This document shows positions 10,560 to 19,458 of a DNA stretch of 64,000 nt, one piece after another. The stretch covers positions 948,501 through 1,012,500 of the forward strand of contig NZ_CP084930.1 of the NCBI RefSeq assembly GCF_023822065.1, given 5' to 3'. Numbering within the stretch: the stretch's first letter is position 1; each line of letters opens with the position of its first letter. Source of the stretch: Sphingomonas morindae (GTDB taxonomy: Bacteria; Pseudomonadota; Alphaproteobacteria; Sphingomonadales; Sphingomonadaceae). Under the pieces are notes generated by a model. It made no database searches and was not told the DNA's origin. It worked only from the letters and a program-made list of their open reading frames with translations. Made by a program: the position numbers and the translations under genes.

Positions 10560-10924
10560 CGCGACGTCGCCGTCGGATCATGGCCGATATCGCCCGGCGT
10601 CGTCGCATTGGTGCGCGCCTCGCGCGCGGCATCGCGCGCGGCCCCTTCGGGCGGCGCCTCGTAGCGCGCGCCATCGCCGCCGAAATGCGCGCGGCTGTCG
10701 AGCGGCGCGCGCGTTTCCTGCGGATCCTCGCGCGCCTCTTCCGGGCTGCGGCCGCTCTGATCGTCATAGGCGCCGCTGCGCACCGCGCCCTCGGCCAGAG
10801 GCACGTCATCCGCCGCGCGCTCGCGCGGCGGGCGCGTCGCCGGGGTCATGCCGCCGGCCGCCGCCGTGCTGACCGCCGCGGTGCCGCCCTGGTGGCGCTC
10901 GGCATAGTCGGTCTTCTCGGTCAT
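10556..10924 (-). CDS. Hydrophilic, probably disordered hypothetical protein
   Basis: A 122-residue protein opening MTEKTDYAERHQGGTAAVS, very rich in Ala, Arg, Glu, Asp, Gly and Pro, with almost no hydrophobic clusters. This is typical of intrinsically disordered stress-type proteins, though no family is recognised. AAGGAGAGCGAGC before the ATG at 10924 is a good ribosome site. It is first in the operon with the 53-residue gene (ATGA overlap) and the deaminase. The upstream reading frame is open but lacks a comparable start signal. Confidence 0.6.
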   Translation of the reverse strand: MTEKTDYAERHQGGTAAVSTAAAGGMTPATRPPRERAADDVPLAEGAVRSGAYDDQSGRSPEEAREDPQETRAPLDSRAHFGGDGARYEAPPEGAARDAAREARTNATTPGDIGHDPTATSR

Positions 10925-11078
10925 GCTCGCTCTCCTTGTCCGGCCCCAACGCATGGCGGCGGCGCTTCGCCCCGACAGGAATCGCGCGCGGCGCTCGCTT
11001 TGCCGCGTCCCGATGTTAAACCGGGGTTCACGCAAGCGGGCGCAGCCTTCCGATCCGCCCGGTGGAAAAGGATGACCG

Positions 11079-11288
11079 ATGACCCGCGCCAAGACTTCGC
11101 TCGCCCTGGTGGGCGCCGGCCTGCTGCTCGGCGGGGGCTGGATGGCGGCGCAACAGACGCGGCATCCCAGCGCGGAAGAAGTGGCGCAGCGCGCCTGTAT
11201 CGAGGATGTCGCCAATCACTCCGCCGAGGCGGAGGATAGCGGCGCGCTCGCCGCCCAGGCGGCGGAGTGCTCGGTCCAGGATCTCTGA
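11079..11288 (+). CDS. Small exported or membrane-anchored hypothetical protein
   Basis: A 69-residue protein whose first 25 residues form a signal or anchor (basic MTRAKTS, then ALVGAGLLLGGGWMAA). A short acidic region with two cysteines (RACIEDV, AAECSVQDL) follows; the cysteines could form a disulphide after export. AAAAGGATG precedes the ATG. It is divergent from the disordered-protein operon and convergent with the M3 peptidase gene. No family recognised. Confidence 0.6.
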   Translation: MTRAKTSLALVGAGLLLGGGWMAAQQTRHPSAEEVAQRACIEDVANHSAEAEDSGALAAQAAECSVQDL

Positions 11289-11348
11289 GCCCGCGCCGGG
11301 CGGAGCCGCCGGCCCCGCCCCTCCACCGCCCGCTACGCGGCCGTCGCC

Positions 11349-13478
11349 CTAGCGGATGAAGCCATCGTGGCGCAGCAGCGCGTCGGGGCTCGGATCACGG
11401 CCCCGGAAGGCGCGATAGGCCTCGGCAGGGTCCACCGTCCCGCCGCGCGACAGGATGGTGTCGTGCAGCCGCGCCGCCACCTGCGGGTTCCAGGCATCGC
11501 CCGTCTCGGTGAAGGCGGCGAAGGCGTCATGATCGAGCACTTCGGCCCAGAGATAGCCGTAATAGCCGGCGGCATAGCCCTCGCCCGAAAAGATGTGGCC
11601 GAATTGCGGGATGCGGTGGCGCATCACGATCTCCGAGGGCATCTTCAGTTCGGCGAGCGTGGTCTTCTCGAAGGCACGCGGATCGATCTTCGCGTCGCCC
11701 GCCAGGTGCAGCTTCATATCGACCAGCGCGGAGGCCTGCGTCTCCACGACCGAAAACGCCTTGTTGAACGCCTGGGCCTGCTTGATCCGCGCGATCAGCG
11801 CCGGCGGCATCGGCTCGCCGCGCGCATTGACGAGCAGCCGCAGCACCTCCGGCGTTGTCAGCCAATTCTCGTTGAGCTGGCTGGGGAACTCCACGAAATC
11901 CCGGGCGACGGCGGTGCCCGACAGGGTCGGATAGGTGACCGAGGAGTTGAGGCCGTGCAGCGCGTGGCCGAATTCGTGGAACATGGTGTTGGCGTCGTCG
12001 AACGAGATCGTCACCGCCTCGCCCGCCGGCGCCTTCACGAAGTTGGAATTGTTCGAGACGATGGTGGTGACCGGGCCCTCGAAGCGCGATTGCTCGCGAT
12101 ACGATGTCATCCACGCGCCGGAATTTTTGCCGGCGCGGGCATAGGGATCGAAATACCAGAGGCCCACCTGCCGGCCATCGCGGCCAAGCACCTGCCACAC
12201 CTTCACGTCCGGCTGGAAGACGGGCACGTCGGTCACGGGCTTGAAGGTGAAGCCGTAGAGCCGCCCGGCCGCGTAGAACATCGCCTCGCGGACATGATCC
12301 AGCTGGAGGTAGGGCTTCACCTGGTTGAGATCGAGATCATATTTCGCCTTGCGGAGCTTCTCCGCATAATAGCGGTAATCCCAGGGCGCGATCGCGAAGC
12401 CGCCATGTTCGGCGTCGACGATCTTCTGCATCGCCGCCACGTCCTGGTGCACCTGCGCCACCGCCGGCCACCAGACCTTCATCGAAAGATCGAGCGCCGC
12501 CGTGGGCGTCTTGGCCATGGTGTCGGCGAGATGCCAGTCGGCATAGGTGTTGTAGCCGAGCAGCCGCGCCTTGCGCGTCCGCAGCGCCAGGATCTGCGTG
12601 ACGATCGCGTTGTTGTCGGTCGCGCCGCCCATGTCGCCGCGCGAGGTCCACATGGCGAACGCCTTCTGGCGCAGCGCGCGGTTGCTGCCATAGGTGAGGA
12701 AAGGCTCCACCGCCGAGCGGGTGTTGGCGATGCGCCACTTGCCGGCCTGGCCATGATCGGCGGCATCCGCCGCATAGCCGGCGACGAGCGCGGCCGGCAT
12801 GCCCGCGAGATCCTCGGCCCGATCCAGCACGAGCGCGACATTCTCCTCGTCCGCCAGCTCATTCTGGGCGAAGCGCGTCTGCAGCACCGAAAGCTGCTGG
12901 TTCACCGATGCCAGCGCCTGCTTGTCGGCGGGCGACAATTTGGCGCCCTCGCGGCTGAAATCCGTCCAGATGCGCCAGACCAGCCGCTGCTGCTCGGGCG
13001 TGAGCCGGGCCTTGTCGGGTGCGGTATAGACCGCGTCGATGCGGCGGAAGAGCGCCGCATTCTGGATGATGCTATCGTCGAACGCGGCGAGGCGCGGCGA
13101 CATGCGCGCCTCTATGTCGCGCATCGGGCCCGTCTTGAGGTTGGCGCTCCACAGATCGTAGAGCACCATCACCCGCTGCAGCGCCTTGCCCGATCGCTCC
13201 AGCGCCACGATCGTATTGTCGAAGGTCGCCGGCGCGGGATTGCTGGCGATCGCCTCGATCTCCTTCGCCTTCATCGCCATCGCCGCCGTGAGCGCGGGCT
13301 CGAAATCGGCCGGGCGCACCTTGTCGAAGGGCGGCACGCCGCCATAGGGGCCGGTCCATTCGGCGAGCAGCGGCGCGGCCGAGGCCGGGAGCGCGGTCGG
13401 CGCGGCGGAGGGTGCGGCGGCGGCGGCCAGGCCCGCCAGGCCGCCCAGCGCGGCGCCGGCCATCAGCAGCGCCCTCAC
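11349..13478 (-). CDS. M3 family metallopeptidase (peptidyl-dipeptidase Dcp-like), exported
   Basis: At 709 residues it matches the Dcp branch of thimet-type peptidases, which remove C-terminal dipeptides. The zinc motif is HEFGH at 501-505 in DDANTMFHEFGHALHGL, with the third-ligand region (VEFPSQLNENW) about 27 residues later. An Ala-rich signal peptide covers residues 1-22, so it should act in the periplasm. The start is GTG at 13478; its GTGA overlaps the TGA of the S10 gene by 4 nt, which indicates coupled translation with that gene. Confidence 0.92.
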   Translation of the reverse strand: MRALLMAGAALGGLAGLAAAAAPSAAPTALPASAAPLLAEWTGPYGGVPPFDKVRPADFEPALTAAMAMKAKEIEAIASNPAPATFDNTIVALERSGKALQRVMVLYDLWSANLKTGPMRDIEARMSPRLAAFDDSIIQNAALFRRIDAVYTAPDKARLTPEQQRLVWRIWTDFSREGAKLSPADKQALASVNQQLSVLQTRFAQNELADEENVALVLDRAEDLAGMPAALVAGYAADAADHGQAGKWRIANTRSAVEPFLTYGSNRALRQKAFAMWTSRGDMGGATDNNAIVTQILALRTRKARLLGYNTYADWHLADTMAKTPTAALDLSMKVWWPAVAQVHQDVAAMQKIVDAEHGGFAIAPWDYRYYAEKLRKAKYDLDLNQVKPYLQLDHVREAMFYAAGRLYGFTFKPVTDVPVFQPDVKVWQVLGRDGRQVGLWYFDPYARAGKNSGAWMTSYREQSRFEGPVTTIVSNNSNFVKAPAGEAVTISFDDANTMFHEFGHALHGLNSSVTYPTLSGTAVARDFVEFPSQLNENWLTTPEVLRLLVNARGEPMPPALIARIKQAQAFNKAFSVVETQASALVDMKLHLAGDAKIDPRAFEKTTLAELKMPSEIVMRHRIPQFGHIFSGEGYAAGYYGYLWAEVLDHDAFAAFTETGDAWNPQVAARLHDTILSRGGTVDPAEAYRAFRGRDPSPDALLRHDGFIR

Positions 13479-15142
13479 TGGCCGCCCCCCACGCGGCCGG
13501 CTGAGAGGCTGGGCGGCGCCGAGGGCTGGCGCTGCTGGGCGTCCGCCACGGCATCGTCGAAAAAGGCGGCGAGATCGCGGTGCATCGCCGCCCGCGCATC
13601 GGGATTCAGATAAGCCATATGTCCTGCCGGATAATAGTGGAATGCGAAATTGCGGGCCTGATCGGGGCCGAGCTGCATGTGCCGCAGATCATATTCCGTG
13701 CCGGCGAACGGTGTCGCCATGTCGTAATAGCCGTTGAGCGAGAGCACGTGCAGATAGGGGTTGGTGCGCATCGCCACCGCGAGATCGACGGCGGTGTTCG
13801 GCACCGATTGCTTGGCGTCATAGCCGCGCACCGGCGCCGCATGCTTCCAATCCCAGGAGAAGCCATCGAGATTATAGGCCGAAACGCGATAGGGCATCTC
13901 GGTGTCGTAGTGCAGGTCGCGCACGAGATAATCGGAGAAGGCGCCGATATAGGCGCCCGAGATCGCCTCGCTCGAGGCATCGAATTCGGGCGCGTCGCCG
14001 GCGGCGTCGGCGTCGACACCGGTGTAGCGGCTGTCGAAGCGGCCGATCGTCAGCCGCTGGTCGCGCAGCAGCTCCTTCTGGAAGCGGGGCAGATCGACGC
14101 GCAGATTGGCGTTGAGGATGAAGGCCGGCGACAGGCCGGTGAGCGCGGCCATCTGCTCGGCGATGCGCTGCCGGCTGGCCGGATCCAGCGCCGAGCCCTG
14201 GGCGAGCGCGGCGGCATAGGGGCCGTCGGCGAACTGCCGCGCGCGCGCCACCGCCTCCTCCACCGTCGCCGGCGGATTGGCAAGCTTGTGGTGATACCAG
14301 GCGGTGGCGGCGTAGCTCGGCAGATAGGTGATGTAGAGCCGGTCGTAGCCGGGCTGGCGTATGCCGTAATTGAGGATGGAGGAGAGCAGCACCACGCCGT
14401 TCAGCGCCATGCCGCGATCCTGCAGCGCATAGGCGAGCGCGCCCGAGCGGGTGGTGCCATAGCTTTCGCCGAAGATCACCTTGGGGCTCTGCCACCGCGC
14501 GGTCTTGGTGACATAGCGGATGATGCCGCGCGCGAAGGCGTCGACATCCTGGTCGACACCCCAGAAATCCTTGCCCTTCTTGTCGCCGAGCGGACGCGAG
14601 AAGCCGGCGCCGACCATATCGAGGAAGACCATGTCGGTCTTGTCGAGCAGCGTATCGGGATTGGGGCCGAAATTGAACGGCGCCGGGCGCACGAATTCGG
14701 GATTGGCGGTGGCCACCCGCATCGGCCCGAACGAGCCCATGTGCAGCCACAGCGACGAGGAACCGGGGCCGCCATTGTAGAAGAAGGTGATCGGCCGCTT
14801 CCGGTAATCGCCCGGCTTGTCGGCGGTGTAGGCCACGTAGAAGATCGAGGCGATCGGCTTGGCCTCGTCGTCGCGGATCGTCAGCGTGCCGGCGGTGGCG
14901 GCATAGGCGATGCGGCCGCCGCGCGTTTCGGCGACATGATGGGTGACGACGGCGCGCTCCTCGACGGGCGGCTTGATCCAGCCTTCCACCGCCTCGGCAT
15001 CCTTGTCCTTCTGATGCTGGCGGGCCATGTCGCCGCCGCTGTCGGGCTTGGCGGGATCGGCCTTGGCGGCCTCAGCGGCGGCGGGAAGGGACAGGCCGGC
15101 GAGCAGCGCGGCCGCCAGCGAAAGCACGAATTTGGAACGCAT
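13475..15142 (-). CDS. S10 family serine carboxypeptidase, exported
   Basis: A 555-residue exported hydrolase with a signal peptide ending near AAAEAA (residue 26). The catalytic triad candidates are S227 in GESYG, an Asp in the NGYYDMATPF stretch (about 450) and a His in YPAGHMAYL (about 505). NGGPGSSS at 124-131 is the oxyanion-hole signature of serine carboxypeptidases, which release C-terminal amino acids at acidic pH. ATG 15142 has GCAAGGG eight bases upstream and is preferred to the TTG just before it. First gene of the pair with the M3 peptidase; together they could digest periplasmic peptides. Confidence 0.92.
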   Translation of the reverse strand: MRSKFVLSLAAALLAGLSLPAAAEAAKADPAKPDSGGDMARQHQKDKDAEAVEGWIKPPVEERAVVTHHVAETRGGRIAYAATAGTLTIRDDEAKPIASIFYVAYTADKPGDYRKRPITFFYNGGPGSSSLWLHMGSFGPMRVATANPEFVRPAPFNFGPNPDTLLDKTDMVFLDMVGAGFSRPLGDKKGKDFWGVDQDVDAFARGIIRYVTKTARWQSPKVIFGESYGTTRSGALAYALQDRGMALNGVVLLSSILNYGIRQPGYDRLYITYLPSYAATAWYHHKLANPPATVEEAVARARQFADGPYAAALAQGSALDPASRQRIAEQMAALTGLSPAFILNANLRVDLPRFQKELLRDQRLTIGRFDSRYTGVDADAAGDAPEFDASSEAISGAYIGAFSDYLVRDLHYDTEMPYRVSAYNLDGFSWDWKHAAPVRGYDAKQSVPNTAVDLAVAMRTNPYLHVLSLNGYYDMATPFAGTEYDLRHMQLGPDQARNFAFHYYPAGHMAYLNPDARAAMHRDLAAFFDDAVADAQQRQPSAPPSLSAGRVGGGQ

Positions 15143-15240
15143 CAACGGGCCCTTGCAAGATGATCGCAGCTGCCCCCCGGCCCGGCTGCGCCCCCCGCTG
15201 CCAAGACAGCCCGCGCGCGCCCGCTTGGCAAGCCTTTTCG

Positions 15241-16902
15241 TCAGGCGACCGCGATGAGCCGCCGCGCCTGGGCGCGCGCCTCGTCGGTGATCTCGGCGCC
15301 GGACAACATGCGCGCGATCTCCTCCGCCCGATCCCCGGCATCGAGCGCGCGCACGCCGGTCCGCGTGACAAGGCCGTCATGGCTCTTGGCGATCAGGAAA
15401 TGACGGTCGGCCCGGGCGGCGACCTGCGGGCTGTGGGTGACGACGAGCAGCTGCGCCTGCGCCGCCAGCCGCGCCAGACGCTCGCCGATCGCCGAGGCGA
15501 CCGCGCCGCCGACGCCGCGGTCGATTTCGTCGAACACCATCGTCCGCGCGCCCGCCTGCTCGGCCAGCGCGACCTTGAGCGCGAGGATGAAGCGCGACAG
15601 CTCGCCGCCGCTGGCGATCTTGGCGAGCGGCGCGAAGGGCGCGCCGGGATTGGTGGAGACGAGAAACTCCACCCGGTCCCAGCCTTCCGGGCCCCAGGAC
15701 GCTTCGCCCAGCTGCTCCAGTCCGGTGCGGATGCGCGCGGCGTCCAGCTTGAGCGGCGCGAGCTCGCCGGCCACGGCGGCGTCCAGCCGCTCGGCGGCGG
15801 CGGCGCGAATGGCGCTCACCGCCTCCGCCTGCGTGCAATAGGCGTCGCGCGCGGCATCGCGCGCGCGCTCCAGCGCCGCCAGCCCGGCGCTCCCTGCCGT
15901 CAGCCGCGCCAGCCGCGCCGCCAGCTCCTCGTGCAGCGCCGCCAAGCCGTCGGGCTGGACGCGATGCTTGCGGGCGAGGCCGCGCAGATCGAAGAGCCGC
16001 GTCTCGATCCGGTCGAGCCGGGCGGGATCGAAGGCCAGCGCCTCGCCCGCGCGGGCCAGCGCCTCCTCGGCCTCGCTCGCCTCGATCACCGCGCGATCCA
16101 GCGCGGCGAGCGCGGCGGCGAGATCGTCCTGCTCGGCGGCGACGCGATCCAGCCGGCGCGCCGCCTGGCGCAGCGCCGCGAGCGCGCCGTCCGACCCGTC
16201 GAGATGCGCGATCACCCCGGCGAGATCCTCCGCCAGCCGCGCGCCCTTCTGCATCGTCGCGCGCTCGGCGGCGAGGCTTTCCTCTTCGCCCGGCTCGGGG
16301 GCGAGCGTGGCCAGCTCGCCCACCGCATGCTCCAGCCATTCGCGATCGCGCGCCGCCGTTTCCAACTCCGCCCGCGCCTCGGCCAGCACCGCCTCGGCGC
16401 GCCGCCACGCCGCATAGGCCTCGGCCAGCGGGGCGAGCGGCGTGCGCGCGAAGGCATCGAGCAGCGCGCGATGGCCGCGCGGGTTGAGCAGACCGCGATC
16501 GTCATGCTGGCCGTGGATTTCCACCAGCCGCCCGCCAAGCTCGCGCAGCAGCGCGGCGGAGGCGGGCTGATCGTTGATCGAGGCGCGGCTGCCGCCATCG
16601 GCCTTGACGATGCGGCGGATCAGCAGCGGCTCGCCGGGCTCGCCTTCCAGCCCATGCTCGGCCAGCAGCGCGGCGATGCCGGCATCGTCGCCCGGTTCGA
16701 AACTGGCGGTGACGACCCCCTGCGCGGCGCCATGGCGGACGAGCCCGCTATCGGCCCGCTGACCGAGCACCAGCCCCAGCGCATCGAGCAGGATCGATTT
16801 GCCGGCGCCCGTCTCGCCCGTCAGCGCGCCGAGGCCGGGCGCGAAATCAAGGTCCAGCGCCTCGATCAGGACGATGTCGCGGATGGCGAGCCGGGTCAGC
16901 AT
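15241..16902 (-). CDS. recN: DNA repair protein RecN
   Basis: SMC-like ATPase of 553 residues used in double-strand break repair. Walker A GETGAGKS lies at 29-36. A long Ala/Glu/Arg-rich coiled coil follows (about 150-360), then the C-terminal ATPase half with LSRFILALKVAL as signature helix and TMVFDEIDRGVGG as Walker B. I start at ATG 16902, since MLTRLAIRDIVLIEAL matches RecN N-termini; the open frame before it is intergenic. A LexA-type site sits 35 nt upstream, so the gene probably has its own SOS promoter in addition to read-through from bamD. Confidence 0.95.
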   Translation of the reverse strand: MLTRLAIRDIVLIEALDLDFAPGLGALTGETGAGKSILLDALGLVLGQRADSGLVRHGAAQGVVTASFEPGDDAGIAALLAEHGLEGEPGEPLLIRRIVKADGGSRASINDQPASAALLRELGGRLVEIHGQHDDRGLLNPRGHRALLDAFARTPLAPLAEAYAAWRRAEAVLAEARAELETAARDREWLEHAVGELATLAPEPGEEESLAAERATMQKGARLAEDLAGVIAHLDGSDGALAALRQAARRLDRVAAEQDDLAAALAALDRAVIEASEAEEALARAGEALAFDPARLDRIETRLFDLRGLARKHRVQPDGLAALHEELAARLARLTAGSAGLAALERARDAARDAYCTQAEAVSAIRAAAAERLDAAVAGELAPLKLDAARIRTGLEQLGEASWGPEGWDRVEFLVSTNPGAPFAPLAKIASGGELSRFILALKVALAEQAGARTMVFDEIDRGVGGAVASAIGERLARLAAQAQLLVVTHSPQVAARADRHFLIAKSHDGLVTRTGVRALDAGDRAEEIARMLSGAEITDEARAQARRLIAVA

Positions 16903-16936
16903 GCGCGCCCTCTCTAGTCGATCCCGAGGGGAACGG

Positions 16937-16951
16937 GAACAGGGGACGAAC
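16937..16951 (-). promoter_or_regulatory. Candidate LexA (SOS) box before recN
   Basis: On the minus strand this reads GTTC-GTCCCCT-GTTC, an exact match to the direct-repeat GTTC-N7-GTTC operator known for alphaproteobacterial LexA. It lies 35 nt before the recN start codon, between bamD and recN. RecN is a standard SOS gene, so position and target agree. Binding is inferred. Confidence 0.75.
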
Positions 16952-16972
16952 AAATCGCCCCGGTCGCGTGCC

Positions 16973-17782
16973 TCACCCGGCGGTGCGCACCACGCCCTTG
17001 GGCGCCTTGCGCGTCATCAGGCTATAGGCGCGCCCATACCATTTGGAGCCGGGATAATTGGCGCCGAGCACCGCCGCCGACCGCTCCGCCTCTTCGGGCA
17101 GACCGAGCGCGAGATTGCTTTCGACCAGACGCTCCAGCGCCTCGGGCACATGGGTGGTCGTCTGATATTGGTCGATCACCGCGCGGAAGCGGATGATCGC
17201 GGCGAGCCACTGGCCGCGCCGCTGGTAGAAGCGGCCGATCTCCATCTCCTTGCCGGCGAGGTGATCGTTGACGAGATCGACCTTCAGCCGGGCGTCTGCG
17301 GCGTATTTGGTATCGGGATAGCGGCGGATCAGCTCGCCCAGCGCATCGAGCGCCTGCTGGGTGATCTTCTGATCGCGCGTGACGTCGTTGATCTGCTCGT
17401 AATAATCGACCGCGATCAGATAATAGGCATAGGCGGCATCGCGGTTGCCCGGATGGATCGACAGGAAGCGCTGCGACGACTTGATCGAGTCATTATAGCT
17501 GCGGGCAAGATAATAGGAATAGGAGCTCATCAGCTCCGCGCGACGCGCCCAGACCGAATAGGGGTGCTGCCGCTCCACTTCGTCGAACAGCTGCGCCGCC
17601 ACGCGGTAATCCCGGCGATCCAGCCGGTCATAAGCGAGGTTGTACAGGGTATCGACATCGCGGGCGATGTAGCGCTGATCGCCCGCCTTCTTCTTGCCAT
17701 TGCTGGCGCAGCCGGCAAGCGGCGCGAACACGGCTGCGGCAAGGGCGGCGAAAAGGAGCGGACGAGAGGCGAGGCTGCGCAT
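16973..17782 (-). CDS. bamD: Outer membrane assembly lipoprotein BamD
   Basis: A 269-residue lipoprotein with lipobox LAGC (Cys about residue 25) after a hydrophobic signal. Five TPR-like repeats follow, as in BamD/ComL: YNLAYDRLDRRDYRVAAQLFDEVERQHP is the first, and YAYYLIAVDYYEQI and DALGELIRRYPDTKYA come later. BamD is the essential partner of BamA in outer-membrane beta-barrel insertion. ATG 17782 has TAAGGAG eight bases upstream; the longer open frame lacks that signal. recN follows after 70 nt, a common alphaproteobacterial arrangement. Confidence 0.94.
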   Translation of the reverse strand: MRSLASRPLLFAALAAAVFAPLAGCASNGKKKAGDQRYIARDVDTLYNLAYDRLDRRDYRVAAQLFDEVERQHPYSVWARRAELMSSYSYYLARSYNDSIKSSQRFLSIHPGNRDAAYAYYLIAVDYYEQINDVTRDQKITQQALDALGELIRRYPDTKYAADARLKVDLVNDHLAGKEMEIGRFYQRRGQWLAAIIRFRAVIDQYQTTTHVPEALERLVESNLALGLPEEAERSAAVLGANYPGSKWYGRAYSLMTRKAPKGVVRTAG

Positions 17783-17898
17783 AACGACGCTCCTTAGCGG
17801 CTGCGGGGGAGTGTGGGAAGCGGCCCGCGACATCCACGCCGCGCCTTGCGTCCCGGCGCTGAACCCGCTCTTAACGGCTTGTCGGCCATGGTGGGATC

Positions 17899-19074
17899 AT
17901 GCTGCGCATCCTGACCATCGCCAGCCTCTTCCCCGATGCGACGCGGCCCGGCTTTGGCGGCTTTGTCGCGCGGCAGACCTGCGCGCTCGCCGCCCTGCCC
18001 GACACCGACGTGACGGTGATCGCGCCGCTCGGCCTGCCGCCGCTGCTCGGCCGCCGCCATCCGCGCTGGCGCGCGCTGGCCGCGCTGCCCGCGCGCGAGG
18101 CCTGGGCGGGGCTGGACGTGCACCGCCCGCGCTTTCCCATCATTCCCGGCCTGGGCGCGGCGCACGGCCCGCTGCTGGCGGCGCGGCTGCTGCCCTATGT
18201 GGCGCGGCTCCATCGCCGCCTTCGCTTCGACGTGATCGATGCTGAATTCTTCTATCCCGATGGCCCGGCGGCGATCGCGATCGGCCGTCGGCTGGGCCTG
18301 CCGGTCTCGATCAAGGCGCGCGGCGGGGACATTCACTATTGGGGCCGGCACCGGGGCAGCGCCGGTCAGGTGCGCCGCGCCGGCCGCGCTGCCGATGGCC
18401 TGCTCGCCGTGAGCGCCGCGCTCAAGACCGATATGGTCGCGCTTGGCATGCCCGAGGCCCGGATCCTGGTGCATTATACCGGCGTGGATCTCGCCCGCTT
18501 CCGCCCGCCGGCGGACCGCGCCGCCGCCAAGCGGTCGCTCGGGCTCGAGGGGCCGGTGCTGCTCTCGGTCGGCGCGCTGATCGCCCGCAAGGGGCATGAT
18601 CTCGCCATCGCCGCCCTGCCCCGCCTGCCCGGCGCGACGCTGCTGATCGCCGGCGAGGGGCCGGAGGCGGCGGCGCTGCGCGCACAGGCCGAGCGGCTGG
18701 GCGTGGCGGATCGGGTGCGGCTGCTCGGCCGCCAGCCACACGAGGCGCTGCCCGCGCTCCATGCCGCCGCCGATGTCGGGCTGCTCGCCTCGGCGTCGGA
18801 AGGGCTCGCCAATGCCTGGGTCGAATCGCTCGCCTGTGGCGTCCCGCTGGTCATCAGCGAGGCGGGCGGCGCGCGCGAACTGCTTGACCGGCCCGAGGCG
18901 GGGCGGATCGTCGCGCGCACGCCCGAGGCCATCGCCGCCGCGGTGGCCGCGCTCCTCGCCGATCCGCCCGCGCCCGAGACGGTGCGCGCGGCGGCCGAGC
19001 GCTTCACCTGGCCGCGCAACGCGGCGCGGCTGCGCGCGCATCTCGCCGGGCTGGTGGCGGCGCGGGGCGGCTGA
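17899..19074 (+). CDS. Glycosyltransferase family 4 protein
   Basis: A 391-residue GT-B enzyme. The N-terminal half opens MLRILTIASLFPDATRPGFG, with KARGGDIHYWG in the acceptor domain. The C-terminal donor domain shows VGALIARKGHD, LIAGEGPE and the EX7E-type loop SASEGLANAWVESLACG. Such enzymes transfer a sugar from an NDP donor to glycans or lipids at the inner membrane face. No polysaccharide cluster surrounds it, so the product is unknown. It is divergent from bamD across about 115 nt; GGTGGGATC before the ATG is only a weak ribosome site. Confidence 0.88.
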   Translation: MLRILTIASLFPDATRPGFGGFVARQTCALAALPDTDVTVIAPLGLPPLLGRRHPRWRALAALPAREAWAGLDVHRPRFPIIPGLGAAHGPLLAARLLPYVARLHRRLRFDVIDAEFFYPDGPAAIAIGRRLGLPVSIKARGGDIHYWGRHRGSAGQVRRAGRAADGLLAVSAALKTDMVALGMPEARILVHYTGVDLARFRPPADRAAAKRSLGLEGPVLLSVGALIARKGHDLAIAALPRLPGATLLIAGEGPEAAALRAQAERLGVADRVRLLGRQPHEALPALHAAADVGLLASASEGLANAWVESLACGVPLVISEAGGARELLDRPEAGRIVARTPEAIAAAVAALLADPPAPETVRAAAERFTWPRNAARLRAHLAGLVAARGG

Positions 19075-19083
19075 GCCGCCGGA

Positions 19084-19458
19084 TCAGGCGTCGAGCGGGA
19101 AGAGCGCCACCGCGACCTCGCGGCCCTCGCCGCGCACGATCACCCAGGCGCGGGCGGCGGCCCGGCTGTCCATGAGATCGATGCCGATGCCGCGCGCCTG
19201 GGCGGCGGCGAGCAGCGCGGGAGACGGCCGGCGCAGCCGCGCGCCGGTGCCGATCAGCAGGAATTCGGGTGCCGGATCGAGCAGCGGCGCCAGATCGTCC
19301 AGGCTCAGCGCCTCCAGCGCGGGCGGGGTCCAGGCGATGGCGCGGCTGGGGCTGAGCTGCACCGCCCGGTACAGCGTGCCGTCCACGCGGAAGCCGCCCG
19401 CCCCGACGCCCTGGAGCACCGGACCGGCCGCGGCCTCTTCCGGGACAAAGCGCGCCAT
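19084..19458 (-). CDS. Mth938-like domain protein (DUF498/NDUFAF3 family)
   Basis: A 124-residue protein of the Mth938 fold, with FRVDGTLYRAVQLSPS near residue 23 and the conserved FLLIGTGARLRRPSP at about 67-81. The eukaryotic relative NDUFAF3 is a complex I assembly factor; the bacterial role is not established. Its ATG overlaps the secF stop by one base (TGATG), making it the last gene of the yajC-secDF transcript. This linkage is common in Alphaproteobacteria. Confidence 0.88.
   Translation of the reverse strand: MARFVPEEAAAGPVLQGVGAGGFRVDGTLYRAVQLSPSRAIAWTPPALEALSLDDLAPLLDPAPEFLLIGTGARLRRPSPALLAAAQARGIGIDLMDSRAAARAWVIVRGEGREVAVALFPLDA

Noticed and set aside
11367-13613. Very long plus-strand frame opposite the M3 peptidase
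   Set aside because: Composition is dominated by Arg, Gly, His and Ala with no motifs, as expected from the antisense of a GC-rich gene; similar frames opposite recN, rne, uvrC and the MCP gene were dropped too.
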